Source: CAVTPU01 sp963736695 (GTDB taxonomy: Bacteria > Actinomycetota > Actinomycetes > Mycobacteriales > Micromonosporaceae). Taken from it: DNA of 64,000 bases. The stretch is taken from the NCBI GenBank assembly GCA_963736695.1, contig CAVTPU010000004.1, positions 1 to 64,000 of the forward strand. Reading direction: 5' to 3'. The position numbers and the translations under genes were made by a program. Positions 9,080-17,967 of this stretch are shown in pieces (the stretch's first letter is position 1; every line of letters begins with the position of its first letter). The notes under the pieces are model-generated. The model did no database searches, had not been told where the DNA came from, and saw nothing but the letters and a program-made list of their open reading frames with translations.

Positions 9080-10591
9080 CTATTGGCAGCGGATCGCTGA
9101 TGGGCAGCGGGTGTTGGTGAGTCCCTTTCGGGCGTTGATCAACGGGAGGATCTGCTTGTTGTAGCTGATCTCGGGAGCTTCCGGCTGGTCCCAGATGATG
9201 TAGTTGACGTGCAGGCCTTGTGGCTGGTTGACGGCGAAGTCGTAGAGTTGCGGCACCGTCACCCCGGCCTTGATGGATTTGCGCACCCGAGGATCCTGGC
9301 TGGAGATCTGCAGCGGGATCTGGCCGGCGAATTTGGGGTAGAAGGGGTAGGCCCAGCTACCAGCCTTGGGCTCGGGGGTGAGGTCTGGGGCGCCGACCCC
9401 GAGGCCGAGGGTCTTGGCATAGGCGAAGAGGTCACCGATGCCGGGTCCCCAGTTGAGGAACTTGAAGACCACCGTGTGGGGGAAGGCCTTCGCCAAGGTC
9501 GCCATGCCCCGCTTCTCCTGGGTGACATAGCCCGCATGAGTGTAGCCAGGCTCCGCCCACACACCGTCCTCTTGGAGCATGACGGCTTCGAGCGCGGGGT
9601 CGTTGTCAAATCTCTTGCCGAGCGCGGCATAGAGGGCGTTCAACCGGTCCTGCAGCGCGGGAACCCACCGCCGTGCCACGCACATCGCGCCCCTTTTCGT
9701 CGAGCCCATGTCGAACTCCGGGGTGCGCACATATGCGGGCACGCACTCAGTGCCATTGAAGGTCTTGTCCCAGACATGGATGATGAGCTGTTTCTTCGCG
9801 GCTTTCATCAGGGCTAGCTCGTCGGCGATCCGGGAGAAGTCGTAGACACCTCTGCGTGGTTCCAGGTCGATCCATTTGTGGGTGACGGCCAAGCCCTTGA
9901 GATTGGGGTTGTCCTTGACCCGGCCGATTGACCAGTTCATTTCCCGGCCCCAGCCCGCGCTGAGGTAGTTGCCGGGGTGCCATTTCTTGCCCGCGGCGTT
10001 CGCTGGCGGCGCGGTTTCGCCGGGCGTGGTCGGGGCGGGTGTGGGCGACGTTCCGCCGTTTGCTCCGCCTGTTGTGGCGAATGGTGTCGTCATCGACCAC
10101 GCCGCTCCGTTGTGGAAGAGCAGGCGTGCGGTGATCGTGTGTGGCCCGTCGGTCAATCGACTGACGTCGAATGGCTGAGCAGTCTTCCCGTCCGAGGCGG
10201 TTCCACCGAGGTCGTAGGGGTTGATCCACTCGGTGGAGACCGCGGCCTTCGCCATCTTCGTGTCGTCCAGGTAGAACTGGATTCCCTTGATGTCGGTGGA
10301 CTGCGTGGGAACGAAGATGTAGGCGGAGCCGGAGAGCGTCTGGTCCCGCAGGGGCGCGGGATCGCCGCGGTCGGGTGTGTCGCTCACCATGAGTGTGACG
10401 GCGTTGGCGGCGGCGAGTTGAGTGGCCGAAAGGTCGGGCTCGTTGTCGCGCAGTCCGACGTAGGCCGACGCGGAGACTGCGACGAGGATCGCGGCGGCGC
10501 CGGCGACCATCATCGTGCGGTGATTGCGTCGGGGTGGTCGATCATTGTGTGATCGATCCTGAATGGCGCGTGTGGGGCGTTTCTCATCCAC
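9080..10591 (-). CDS. membrane-anchored glycosidase-like protein, shortened anti-sigma paralogue
   Basis: A 503-residue paralogue of the upstream gene; the two are alignable over almost their full length. It has a short basic cytoplasmic N-terminus of about 28 residues, a transmembrane helix (MMVAGAAAILVAVSASAYVGL), an Ig-like domain (SAYIFVPT...IQFYLDDT), a Pro/Thr linker, and a C-terminal TIM-barrel-like glycosidase domain (WIDLEPRRGVYDFSRI, LEAVMLQED). Its cytoplasmic part lacks about 16 residues present in the paralogue, which suggests loss of sigma-binding function. GTG 10591 has AGGAG 8 nt upstream; GTG 10600 abuts the same AGGA too closely. It has its own copy of the sigma-gene promoter element, so it is probably in the same regulon. 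Substrate unknown. Confidence 0.75.
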   Translation of the reverse strand: MDEKRPTRAIQDRSHNDRPPRRNHRTMMVAGAAAILVAVSASAYVGLRDNEPDLSATQLAAANAVTLMVSDTPDRGDPAPLRDQTLSGSAYIFVPTQSTDIKGIQFYLDDTKMAKAAVSTEWINPYDLGGTASDGKTAQPFDVSRLTDGPHTITARLLFHNGAAWSMTTPFATTGGANGGTSPTPAPTTPGETAPPANAAGKKWHPGNYLSAGWGREMNWSIGRVKDNPNLKGLAVTHKWIDLEPRRGVYDFSRIADELALMKAAKKQLIIHVWDKTFNGTECVPAYVRTPEFDMGSTKRGAMCVARRWVPALQDRLNALYAALGKRFDNDPALEAVMLQEDGVWAEPGYTHAGYVTQEKRGMATLAKAFPHTVVFKFLNWGPGIGDLFAYAKTLGLGVGAPDLTPEPKAGSWAYPFYPKFAGQIPLQISSQDPRVRKSIKAGVTVPQLYDFAVNQPQGLHVNYIIWDQPEAPEISYNKQILPLINARKGLTNTRCPSAIRCQ

Positions 10592-10700
10592 GAAGCTCAC
10601 TCCTAGTGACAGCTGAGGCGCCGAATGCGCCGCAGATGGATCTGGATCGAGTGAGCTCGGCTATTGACGCTGACCACTCGATCCTTCCTGGTTCGTCATC

Positions 10701-10738
10701 TACTACTACTTCGGAGTCCGTGAGGGAGTTGCATCGAA
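10701..10738 (-). promoter_or_regulatory. duplicated sigma-dependent promoter element (copy 2)
   Basis: On the minus strand this carries TTCGATGCAACTCC followed by TCACGGACTCCGAAGTAGTA. It matches, with few changes, the element upstream of the sigma gene at 12866-12901. Conservation of GATGCAAC and of CGAAGTAGTA at the same spacing suggests -35 and -10 boxes read by the neighbouring sigma factor. It lies about 110 nt before the gene ending at 9080. Promoter activity is inferred. Confidence 0.6.
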
Positions 10739-10805
10739 GGTGGAAACTATTTCGGCACGCGGTGTGGCGCAGCGACCCGTACGGGGGAATCATTGGTGTT
10801 TGGTG

Positions 10806-12347
10806 CTATTGGCAGCGGATGGCTGATGGGCAGCGGGTGTTGGTGAGTCCCTTGCGGGCGTTGATCAGTGGGAGGATCTGCTTGCTGTAGCTGACTTCTG
10901 GAGTCTCCGGCTGGTCCCAGATGATGTAGTTGACGTGCAGGCCGTGGGCCTGGTTGACGGCGAAGTCGTAGAGTTGCGACACGGTCAACCCCGCCTTGAC
11001 GCTCGCCTGCACCCGAAAGTCTTGCCCGGAGATCTGAAGCGGGATCTGGCCGGCGTATTGGGGATAGAAGGGGTAAGACGAACTCTGGTCACTGGGTTCG
11101 GGAGTGAGTTCGGGGGAGCCGACCCCGAGGCCGAGGGACTTGGCGTAGGCGAAAAGGTCACCGATGCCCGGGCCCCAGTTGAGGAACTTGAAGGCCACCG
11201 TACGGGGGAAGGCCTTCGCCAAGGTCGCCATGCCTCGCTTCTCCTGGGTGACATAGCCCGAGTCGCTGTAGCCGGAGGTCTTCATCATCGAGTCCTCCTG
11301 AAGCATGACGGCCTCGAGAGCGGGGTCGCTGTCGAATTTCTTGCCGAGCGCGGTGTAGAGGGCGTTCAACCGGTCCTGAACGGCCGGGTTCCACCTCAGC
11401 GCGACACATGTGGAGCCGGACTTGACGAACCCTCCTTTGTAGGCGGCGGTGCGCACGTATGTCGGCACGCACTCAGTGCCGTTGAAGGTCTTGTCCCAGA
11501 TATGAATGATGAGCTGCTTCTTCGCGGCTTTCATGAGAGCCAACTCGTCGGCGATGCGGGAAAAGTCGTAGACACCCTTGCTGGGTTCCAGATCGATCCA
11601 CTTGTGGGCGACGGAGAGGCCTTTGAGGTGAGGGTTGTCTGTGACCCGGCTGATCGACCAGGACATGTCCTGACCCCCACCGGCGTTGAGGTAGTTGCCC
11701 GGATGCCACTTCTTCGCCACGGAATTCGTCGGTGGCGCGGTCTCGACCGGCGTGGTCGGGCTGGGGCCGGGTGTCGGTCCGCCGAGCGTGGCGAATGGCG
11801 TCGTTATCGACCACGCCGCGCCGTTGTGGAAGAGCAGCCGTGCGGTGACGGTGTGGGGTCCGGTGGTCAGGCGGCTGACGTCCAACGGTTGGGCCTTGCC
11901 GTCGGATGCGGTGCCGACGAGGTCATAGGGGTCGGACCACGCGGTGGAGACCGAGGCCTTCGCCATCGTGGTGTCGTCCAGGTAGAACTGGATTCCCTTG
12001 ATGTCGGCGGATTGGGTGGGAACGAAGACGTAGGCGGGGCCGGAGAGGGTCTGGTCGCGTAGCGGAACTGGTTCACCGCGGTCGGGTGTGTCGCTCACCA
12101 TGAGTGTGACGGCGTTGGCGGCGGCGAGTTGGGCGGCCGAGAGTCCGGGTTGGCCGCCCCGCAGGCCGACGTAGGCCGACGTGGAGATCGCGAGAACCAC
12201 CGCGACAGCCCCGGCGACCAGCATGGCGAGGTGGTTTCGGCGTGATCGCCGCCCCTTCGCGATGGTTTCCTGTACGTCGATGCCGCGCGGTGGCATGACG
12301 GACTCGGCGTATTGCTGGATGGCGTGTGTGAGGCGTTGCTCATCCAC
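10806..12347 (-). CDS. putative anti-sigma factor with extracellular glycosidase-like domain
   Basis: A 513-residue type II membrane protein. The cytoplasmic N-terminus of about 45 residues (THAIQQYAESVMPPRGID, then a basic KGRRSRRNH) resembles the short anti-sigma-like regions found downstream of sigma-E-type genes. A transmembrane helix, an Ig-like domain, a Pro/Thr linker and a TIM-barrel-like glycosidase domain follow (WIDLEPSKGVYDFSRI; LEAVMLQED could supply an acidic catalytic residue). It overlaps the end of the sigma gene. GTG 12347 has AGGAG 8 nt upstream; GTG 12356 abuts the AGGA. By analogy with clostridial RsgI proteins, the outside domain could bind polysaccharide and release the sigma factor. 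That role is inference; the domain order is read from the sequence. Confidence 0.75.
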   Translation of the reverse strand: MDEQRLTHAIQQYAESVMPPRGIDVQETIAKGRRSRRNHLAMLVAGAVAVVLAISTSAYVGLRGGQPGLSAAQLAAANAVTLMVSDTPDRGEPVPLRDQTLSGPAYVFVPTQSADIKGIQFYLDDTTMAKASVSTAWSDPYDLVGTASDGKAQPLDVSRLTTGPHTVTARLLFHNGAAWSITTPFATLGGPTPGPSPTTPVETAPPTNSVAKKWHPGNYLNAGGGQDMSWSISRVTDNPHLKGLSVAHKWIDLEPSKGVYDFSRIADELALMKAAKKQLIIHIWDKTFNGTECVPTYVRTAAYKGGFVKSGSTCVALRWNPAVQDRLNALYTALGKKFDSDPALEAVMLQEDSMMKTSGYSDSGYVTQEKRGMATLAKAFPRTVAFKFLNWGPGIGDLFAYAKSLGLGVGSPELTPEPSDQSSSYPFYPQYAGQIPLQISGQDFRVQASVKAGLTVSQLYDFAVNQAHGLHVNYIIWDQPETPEVSYSKQILPLINARKGLTNTRCPSAIRCQ

Positions 12348-12840
12348 GATGCTCACTCCTTGCGAAAGCTGGGTCACCGAGAGCACCCCGGAGGGTCTGG
12401 ATCGCGCGCGAGGTCTGGCTCTTGACGGTTCCCTCGGCGATGCCCATGAGCGCGGCTGCCTCGGCGACCGACACGTCTTCGAGGTAGCGGAGAACCACGA
12501 GCGCTCGCTGCCGGGGCGGAAGGCAGGCCAGCGCGCGTCCGATATCGACGGGAAGAGGATCGCCGGTCAGGTTCCGGCTCGGTCGGTCGGGTGGCTCCGC
12601 CATGAGCTGCTCTCGTTGACGCAACTTGCGACTGGACAGATAGCCGTTGATGAGAATCCGTCGTGTGTAGGCGTCGACGGTCTCCGACTTGACCCGCTTC
12701 CACTGCCGGTAGAGCCTGACAAACGTGGCCTGGGTCAGCTCGTCGGCGAGATGCCAGTCACCGCACAACGTGTAGGCGAGTCGCTGCAGTTTGACCACTC
12801 GGGCTGCGAAGTATTCAGCGAAATCGGTGTCGCTTGCCAC
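12340..12840 (-). CDS. sigma-E-subfamily RNA polymerase sigma factor
   Basis: A 166-residue group IV sigma factor. Region 2 is FAEYFAARVVKLQRLAYTLC followed by DWHLADELTQATFVRLYRQW. Region 4 is ALACLPPRQRALVVLRYLED followed by SVAEAAALMGIAEGTVKSQT, a helix-turn-helix that reads the -35 box. Length and motifs fit the actinobacterial SigE-type group (TIGR02983). GTG 12840 is chosen because GGGAGGA lies just upstream and the longer frame is unlike the family. The putative anti-sigma gene starts within its 3' end, so the two are coupled. The conserved element at 12866-12901 lies about 25 nt upstream and is repeated before the second membrane paralogue, suggesting autoregulation. Confidence 0.88.
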   Translation of the reverse strand: MASDTDFAEYFAARVVKLQRLAYTLCGDWHLADELTQATFVRLYRQWKRVKSETVDAYTRRILINGYLSSRKLRQREQLMAEPPDRPSRNLTGDPLPVDIGRALACLPPRQRALVVLRYLEDVSVAEAAALMGIAEGTVKSQTSRAIQTLRGALGDPAFARSEHRG

Positions 12841-12865
12841 GCGGTCCTCCCTCGACTCGTCACTT

Positions 12866-12901
12866 CTACTACTTCGGAGTGGGTGACGGGGTTGCATCGA
12901 A
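12866..12901 (-). promoter_or_regulatory. duplicated sigma-dependent promoter element (copy 1)
   Basis: On the minus strand this reads TTCGATGCAACCCC then TCACCCACTCCGAAGTAG, immediately upstream of the sigma gene. The same bases recur at 10701-10738. The conserved GCAAC and CGAAGT blocks look like ECF-type -35 and -10 boxes, making this a probable autoregulated promoter. Confidence 0.62.
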
Positions 12902-13064
12902 TGCGGAACTTTTTTGGCGGCGGACGGCGAGGCGGGACGAGGCGACGCGACGGGGCGAGGCCACACATGACTCGCCGCCGCCCACCGGGAGGAGATCTTC
13001 CGATGAGCGGCGGCGAGGTTGTCAGGCGTTGCCCGGGAGGGGCGGTTGGTGTGGATCGGCGCGG

Positions 13065-13790
13065 TCAGCCCTTGGGGAGGGTGGCGTAGTCGATGACCTG
13101 GTCGGCCGAGGGGGCTTTGACCTCAACCGCGGCACCGAAGTTGGTGAAGTCGATGAAGACGCCCGGCTTGCCCTCGATGCGCAACGGAAGGGGCTCACCC
13201 GTGGTCGCGATGAACAACTTCGAGTTGTCCTTGCTGGCGATAAGCGCGACGGCCGGAGTGCCGTTGATAGTGGAGGTCTCGCCCTTGGTGAATGCGCCGT
13301 CGGGTTTGAGGAACTCGGCGGGGTCGAAGATCGCGCCGTAGACCGAGGCGAGAGGAACCGTCGAGTCCATCTTGACGTATTTGTCCTTGAGGAGAAGTGT
13401 CGCCGCACCCGCGCCCTCTGGCAGTGCGTCTTTCCAGAACTCCGGCGCGGCCTTGAGATAGAGGATGGAGTCGACCTTTATCAGTTCGAACGTGCCGTCG
13501 GGGACCGTGACCGAGCCCTGACCGTTCGCGCCGGAGAACGTGAGGTCGAGGCTCATCTTGCCAGCCTCGTCCACGTCGTCGCCCTTTGCCTTGAAGGACT
13601 TCGCGGCGGCCAGCGCCGCCGTGGCCTTGCTGAGGATCTCTTCTGCGGTGAGCGCCTCCACCCCGTTCGGGGTGGCGGCCACGGTGGGGGTGGGGGCCGG
13701 GGTGGTGGGGGTGCTCGTGGGTGTGCCGGTGCAGCCACTCAACAGTGCGGCGGCAATGCCGAGGGGGACAAGCGCGATGCGCAGGCGCAT
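13065..13790 (-). CDS. LppX/LprG-like lipoprotein
   Basis: A 241-residue secreted lipoprotein. The signal peptide MRLRIALVPLGIAAALLSGC ends in a clear lipobox (LLSGC). A Thr/Pro-rich spacer follows, then a mature domain with the pattern of the LppX/LprAFG/LolA-like beta half-barrel (AEEILSKATAALAAAKSFKA, DSILYLKAAPEFWK, PLPLRIEGKPG). Members of this fold bind lipids or other hydrophobic ligands in the periplasm; that is family knowledge, and the ligand here is unknown. ATG 13790 has GGAG about 9 nt upstream. It is divergent from the L,D-transpeptidase, so both lie in a cell-envelope neighbourhood. Confidence 0.8.
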   Translation of the reverse strand: MRLRIALVPLGIAAALLSGCTGTPTSTPTTPAPTPTVAATPNGVEALTAEEILSKATAALAAAKSFKAKGDDVDEAGKMSLDLTFSGANGQGSVTVPDGTFELIKVDSILYLKAAPEFWKDALPEGAGAATLLLKDKYVKMDSTVPLASVYGAIFDPAEFLKPDGAFTKGETSTINGTPAVALIASKDNSKLFIATTGEPLPLRIEGKPGVFIDFTNFGAAVEVKAPSADQVIDYATLPKG

Positions 13791-14049
13791 GTGACGACTC
13801 CAGTTCGGTTCACAGGGGATCTTCATTTTCGCCTTACGGATCTCGGCCGGCACAGGGGGGTTCGGTTGGACCGAGCCAACCGGGTGGTCAGCGCCAAAAG
13901 CTACAAATAGCGCTATATAAGCGAACTCGGGCATGGGTTGCGAAGATGGGTCCGATCGACCGGTCGCGGGCGGCGGTTTCGCGGCGCAGAATAGCGGCAG
14001 TGATCGGCTCAGGTCCGGGGAGGACCGCCTGCTGGGGGTGGGGATCGAT

Positions 14050-15018
14050 ATGTTGAGGACTGTGCGCGTGTTGCTGGGCCTCGCCGTCGCGGTGGCGCTC
14101 GTCGGGGCGACCGGAGCGTGCGCGAAGGACGAGTGGCGGCCCGGCGCGTCACCGACGACCACCACGCCGGGCGAGTCGGACCCGAGTGAGGCCACCTCTC
14201 CCACCGCCACGCCGGCGCCGACCGGGCGGCCGGTGCACGTGCGGTTGTATGAGAGCGATGGAGCCACCTACGGCGTGGGCATGCCGATCATCGCCTACCT
14301 GTCCGCGTCCATCACCGACGCGCATCCGTTCGTCGAGGCGACCAAGGTGACGGTCAACGGCGAGCCGGCGTCGGGTGCGTGGTTCTTTCAGAAGTCGGCC
14401 ATCTATAAGGACTATCCACTCGAGGCGCACTACCGCATGGAGAACTACTGGCCGGGGCACGCGGCGATCCACCTTGACCTGCCCGTCGAGGGCCTCTCCG
14501 CAGGGCCCGACCTCGTCTTCGACAACAGCCTGACCCTGGACATCTCCACCGGGGCCGCCGTCGTCAGCCGCATCGACGGCGCCACCAAACGCATGGTCGT
14601 GACGTCGGACGGCACGCAGGTCTTCAACTTTCCGGTGTCACTGGGCAAAGCCGCCACCCCGACCTTCAACGGAACGAAGATCGTGATGGCGAAGAGCGCG
14701 GTGGAGCGGATGGTCAGCCGGGAGCCCGGCAACCAGTATGACCTCAAGGTCCCCTGGTCCGTTCGTGTCACCAACTCGGGCGAGTTCATCCACTCCGCGA
14801 GCTGGAACGGTGGCAACATCGGCAGGCGCTCGACCTCACACGGGTGCACCAACCTCACCGTCGCCGACGCGAAGAAGTTCTTCGACCTGGCGCACATCGG
14901 CGACGTCACCGTCTATTCCCGCACGGGCGGGCCGACGATGCCGAGTTGGGACGGGTACGGGGACTGGAACCTGTCCTGGTCGACCTGGTCCCAGGGAGGG
15001 CTGCTGAAGACCACGTGA
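14050..15018 (+). CDS. L,D-transpeptidase
   Basis: A 322-residue secreted enzyme with a signal peptide and a cysteine (GATGAC) that may be lipidated, although the lipobox is imperfect. A Thr/Pro-rich linker precedes an Ig-like domain (around residues 70-165) and then the YkuD catalytic domain. The catalytic signature SHGCTNL has His264 and Cys266. Actinobacterial enzymes of this layout form 3-3 cross-links in peptidoglycan. The C-terminus has a Trp-rich tail (GYGDWNLSWSTWSQGG) as in related enzymes. ATG 14050 follows GGGGTGGGG; the longer frame to 13933 looks non-coding. Function confident from the motif. Confidence 0.9.
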   Translation: MLRTVRVLLGLAVAVALVGATGACAKDEWRPGASPTTTTPGESDPSEATSPTATPAPTGRPVHVRLYESDGATYGVGMPIIAYLSASITDAHPFVEATKVTVNGEPASGAWFFQKSAIYKDYPLEAHYRMENYWPGHAAIHLDLPVEGLSAGPDLVFDNSLTLDISTGAAVVSRIDGATKRMVVTSDGTQVFNFPVSLGKAATPTFNGTKIVMAKSAVERMVSREPGNQYDLKVPWSVRVTNSGEFIHSASWNGGNIGRRSTSHGCTNLTVADAKKFFDLAHIGDVTVYSRTGGPTMPSWDGYGDWNLSWSTWSQGGLLKTT

Positions 15019-15112
15019 CGCTCGCGGCCAATAGTCGCTTCGAGTCGGGGGCGGCTCGACGATAGGGTTAGCTCCGTGCCCGGAAAGATCCGGCGGAGAG
15101 GAACCACAGGTC

Positions 15113-16858
15113 GTGAGCACCGCACGCATCGGGGACGACTGGGTCACCCGACTGGCTGACCAGGTCGAGGCTGAGGCCGACCGGAGGACGCCGGGCAAGC
15201 CCATCGTCTGCGCCTCCGGGTTGAGCCCCTCGGGGCCGATCCACCTCGGCAATCTGCGTGAGGTGATGACACCCCACCTGGTCGCCGACGAGCTGCGCCG
15301 CCGGGGACGCGACTGCGTGCACATCCTTTCGTGGGATGACTTCGACCGGTTTCGCAAGGTGCCGGCGGGTGTGGACCCGAGTTGGGCGCAGCACATCGGC
15401 AAGCCACTGAGCTCCGTTCCAGCGCCGCCCGGAAGCGCATTCGAGACGTGGGCCGAGCACTTCAAGGCCCCCATGATCGAGGCGATGGACCGGCTGGGCA
15501 TCGACGTGCGCCCCATCAGCCAGACGTCCATGTATTCCTCCGGCGCCTATCGCGACCAGGTTCTGCTGGCGATGCGTGAGCGGGAACGCATCGACGCGAT
15601 CCTCGGCCGATATCGCACCAAGGTGGCCGCGCAGGTGGCGGCTGAGTCGGGTGCCACCGGGTCGGACGACGCCGCGCCGGGTGGGCCGGACGACGCCGAG
15701 GCGGAGGCCGCGGCGGGTTCCGGCGCGGCCAGCGAGGACGATGGCGCGTCGGTGAGCGGCTACTACCCGTACAAGCCGTATTGCTCGGTCTGTGACCGTG
15801 ACCTGACCACGGTGACCAGCTATGACGACACCACCACCGAGCTGAACTATGTGTGCGCGTGCGGCCACAGCGAAACCATCCGACTCGCCGACCACACGCG
15901 CGGCAAGCTGGTCTGGAAGGTCGACTGGCCGATGCGGTGGGCCTATGAGGGCGTGCTTTTCGAACCGTCCGGAGTGGACCACTCGTCGCCCGGCTCGTCG
16001 TTCGTCGTCGGCGGCCAGATCGCGCCGGAGATCTTCGGCGCGAAGCCGCCGATCGGCCCCATGTACGCCTTCGTCGGCATCAGCGGCATGTCCAAGATGA
16101 GCAGCTCCAAGGGCGGCGTGCCGACCGCCTCCGACGCGTTGGACATCATGGAGCCCGCGCTGCTGCGATGGCTCTATGCCCGGCGGCGGCCCAACCAGTC
16201 GTTCACGGTCGCCTTCGACGCCGAGATTCACCGGCTCTATGACGAGTGGGACGCGCTCGGGCAGCGCCTCGCCCGGGGAACGGCGTCACCGGCCGACCAG
16301 GCGGCGCACCTGCGCGCCAGCGAAACCGCCACCGCCGGCCGCCTGCCCGTCACCCCACGCACCTTCCCCTATCGCACCCTAGCCTCCATTGTGGACATCA
16401 CCGCCGGGCACGACGAGCAGACCCTGCGAATCCTTCGGGACCTCGAGACCGACCGGCCCGTCGACTCCCTCGACGAGGCCCGCCCCCGGCTCGACTGCGC
16501 GCAACGGTGGGTCGACCGATATGCGCCGGCCGACCAGCGCACCCAGGTGCGCGTCGCACCCGACGCGGAGCTGCTCGCCACGCTCACCGCGCAGCAACAC
16601 GAGTCGCTGCGCCTGCTCGTCGACGGTCTCGAGTCGCACTGGTCGCTGACCGGCCTGACCACGCTCGTCTACGGCGTGCCGAAGCACCAGGCCGGGCTGC
16701 CCCTGGACACCCCTCCCACCGCGGAGCTCAAAGTGGCGCAGCGGGCCTTCTTCGCGCTGCTCTATCGCCTGCTCGTCGGACGGGAGACCGGGCCACGCCT
16801 GCCCACGCTGCTGCTCGCCGTCGGCGCCGACCGGGTGCGTGAGCTGCTGACCCCATGA
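15113..16858 (+). CDS. lysS: class I lysyl-tRNA synthetase
   Basis: A 581-residue class I lysine-tRNA ligase. The HIGH-type motif is PIHLGN at residues 42-47 and the KMSKS-type loop is KMSSSKGG. A zinc-binding-like segment (YCSVCDRD ... YVCACGHS) lies in the middle. This enzyme charges tRNA-Lys and replaces the usual class II enzyme in archaea and some actinobacteria. An acidic Ala/Gly/Asp-rich insert at about residues 180-215 is unusual and probably a surface loop. GTG 15113 follows GAGAGGAACC. A TAGGGT box at 15063-15068 upstream could be its -10. The gene stands alone. Confidence 0.93.
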   Translation: MSTARIGDDWVTRLADQVEAEADRRTPGKPIVCASGLSPSGPIHLGNLREVMTPHLVADELRRRGRDCVHILSWDDFDRFRKVPAGVDPSWAQHIGKPLSSVPAPPGSAFETWAEHFKAPMIEAMDRLGIDVRPISQTSMYSSGAYRDQVLLAMRERERIDAILGRYRTKVAAQVAAESGATGSDDAAPGGPDDAEAEAAAGSGAASEDDGASVSGYYPYKPYCSVCDRDLTTVTSYDDTTTELNYVCACGHSETIRLADHTRGKLVWKVDWPMRWAYEGVLFEPSGVDHSSPGSSFVVGGQIAPEIFGAKPPIGPMYAFVGISGMSKMSSSKGGVPTASDALDIMEPALLRWLYARRRPNQSFTVAFDAEIHRLYDEWDALGQRLARGTASPADQAAHLRASETATAGRLPVTPRTFPYRTLASIVDITAGHDEQTLRILRDLETDRPVDSLDEARPRLDCAQRWVDRYAPADQRTQVRVAPDAELLATLTAQQHESLRLLVDGLESHWSLTGLTTLVYGVPKHQAGLPLDTPPTAELKVAQRAFFALLYRLLVGRETGPRLPTLLLAVGADRVRELLTP

Positions 16859-16930
16859 GCCGCGGGCGCGCGATCGTCGCACCGTGACAAATATGTTGTG
16901 TGGGTCGACTGCTGGTGCGAATGTCGTCGC

Positions 16931-17806
16931 GTGAGCAGTCGATTGCGGGCCATCGCCACAGACACCGTCGCCATCATCGAGCAGGGGCACTATCTGACCG
17001 TCGGCGGTGAGCGACGGTCGATCCGCGCCGCCGTCGACGCCGCCGTCGCCGGCACCCGGCTCTATCTGCCGGACGACCCCCTGCCCGGCATCGCTGTCGC
17101 AGCTGTCGCACCTGACACAGTCGACGCGACGCCCGTTGACTCGCCTCTGGCCAACCCGGCACCCACCATCGAGGTCACGGCCGAGTCGACGCTCGCCGCA
17201 TGCCGGCGTCTCATCGGTGGCGGAGACGACCTCGCCTGCCTCAACTTCGCCTCCGCCCGCAATCCGGGCGGCGGGTTCCTCAGGGGCGCGCAGGCGCAGG
17301 AGGAGAGCATCACGCGCTCCACGGCGCTCTATCCGTGCCTATGTGAGGCCCGGGGGTTCTACGAATTTCACCGTACGCACACGGACATCATCTATAGCGA
17401 CAGGGTGATCTATTCGCCGCGGGTGCCGGCCTTCCGCGACGACGCAGCGGTGCTGCTCGACGAGCCCTATCCGGTCTCGGTTCTCACCGCCGCAGCGCCC
17501 AACAGAGCCATGATTTCGCGTGACCAGCCCGAGCGACTCGACGAGGTCGAACCCGCGCTGCGTCGTCGGGCCACTCGGGTGCTCGCCGTCGCCGCCGGGC
17601 ACGGCCACCGGCGGCTCGTGCTCGGCGCGTGGGGTTGCGGCGTCTTCGGCAACGATCCGGTGGTGGTGGCCGACGTCTTCGCTGAGGCGCTCGCCGCGCG
17701 GCCATGGTTCGACCACGTGACGTTCGCGATCCTCGAGTCGCGACGGGACGCACCGACCCTGCGGGCCTTCGCCGACCGATTCGGGGTGAGCGTCGGGGTG
17801 CGCTGA
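16931..17806 (+). CDS. TIGR02452-type (bacterial PARG-like) macrodomain protein
   Basis: A 291-residue protein with the microbial poly(ADP-ribose) glycohydrolase signature. FASARNPGGGFLRGAQAQEE carries GGG at 113-115 and the catalytic pair Glu124-Glu125 seven residues on. The C-terminal VLGAWGCGVFGNDP motif is also typical. Family members hydrolyse ADP-ribose links in a macrodomain fold. GTG 16931 is preferred over the longer GTG at 16898 because homologous sequence begins near SRLRAIA; there is no strong ribosome site. A TATGTT box at 16892-16897 may be the -10. It lies just before the nuclease-helicase operon but seems to have its own promoter. Confidence 0.82.
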   Translation: MSSRLRAIATDTVAIIEQGHYLTVGGERRSIRAAVDAAVAGTRLYLPDDPLPGIAVAAVAPDTVDATPVDSPLANPAPTIEVTAESTLAACRRLIGGGDDLACLNFASARNPGGGFLRGAQAQEESITRSTALYPCLCEARGFYEFHRTHTDIIYSDRVIYSPRVPAFRDDAAVLLDEPYPVSVLTAAAPNRAMISRDQPERLDEVEPALRRRATRVLAVAAGHGHRRLVLGAWGCGVFGNDPVVVADVFAEALAARPWFDHVTFAILESRRDAPTLRAFADRFGVSVGVR

Positions 17807-17955
17807 TCCACCGCGGCCAAAGCCCGCCGCGGACGCAGTCGACGCAGTCAACACAGTGGACACCGCGACCCCAGGCGGACCGTCGACGCTCGGCTTGTCG
17901 AACTCCTGTTCACATAAGACGGCCCCTGCGTCGAACCGTGGGGGACGGCAGTCGT

Positions 17956-17961
17956 TACTCT
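17956..17961 (+). promoter_or_regulatory. -10 box for a leaderless transcript
   Basis: TACTCT ends 6 nt before the ATG at 17968 and there is no Shine-Dalgarno sequence. This spacing implies transcription starting at the A of the start codon. Confidence 0.5.
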
Positions 17962-17967
17962 GTCGTT

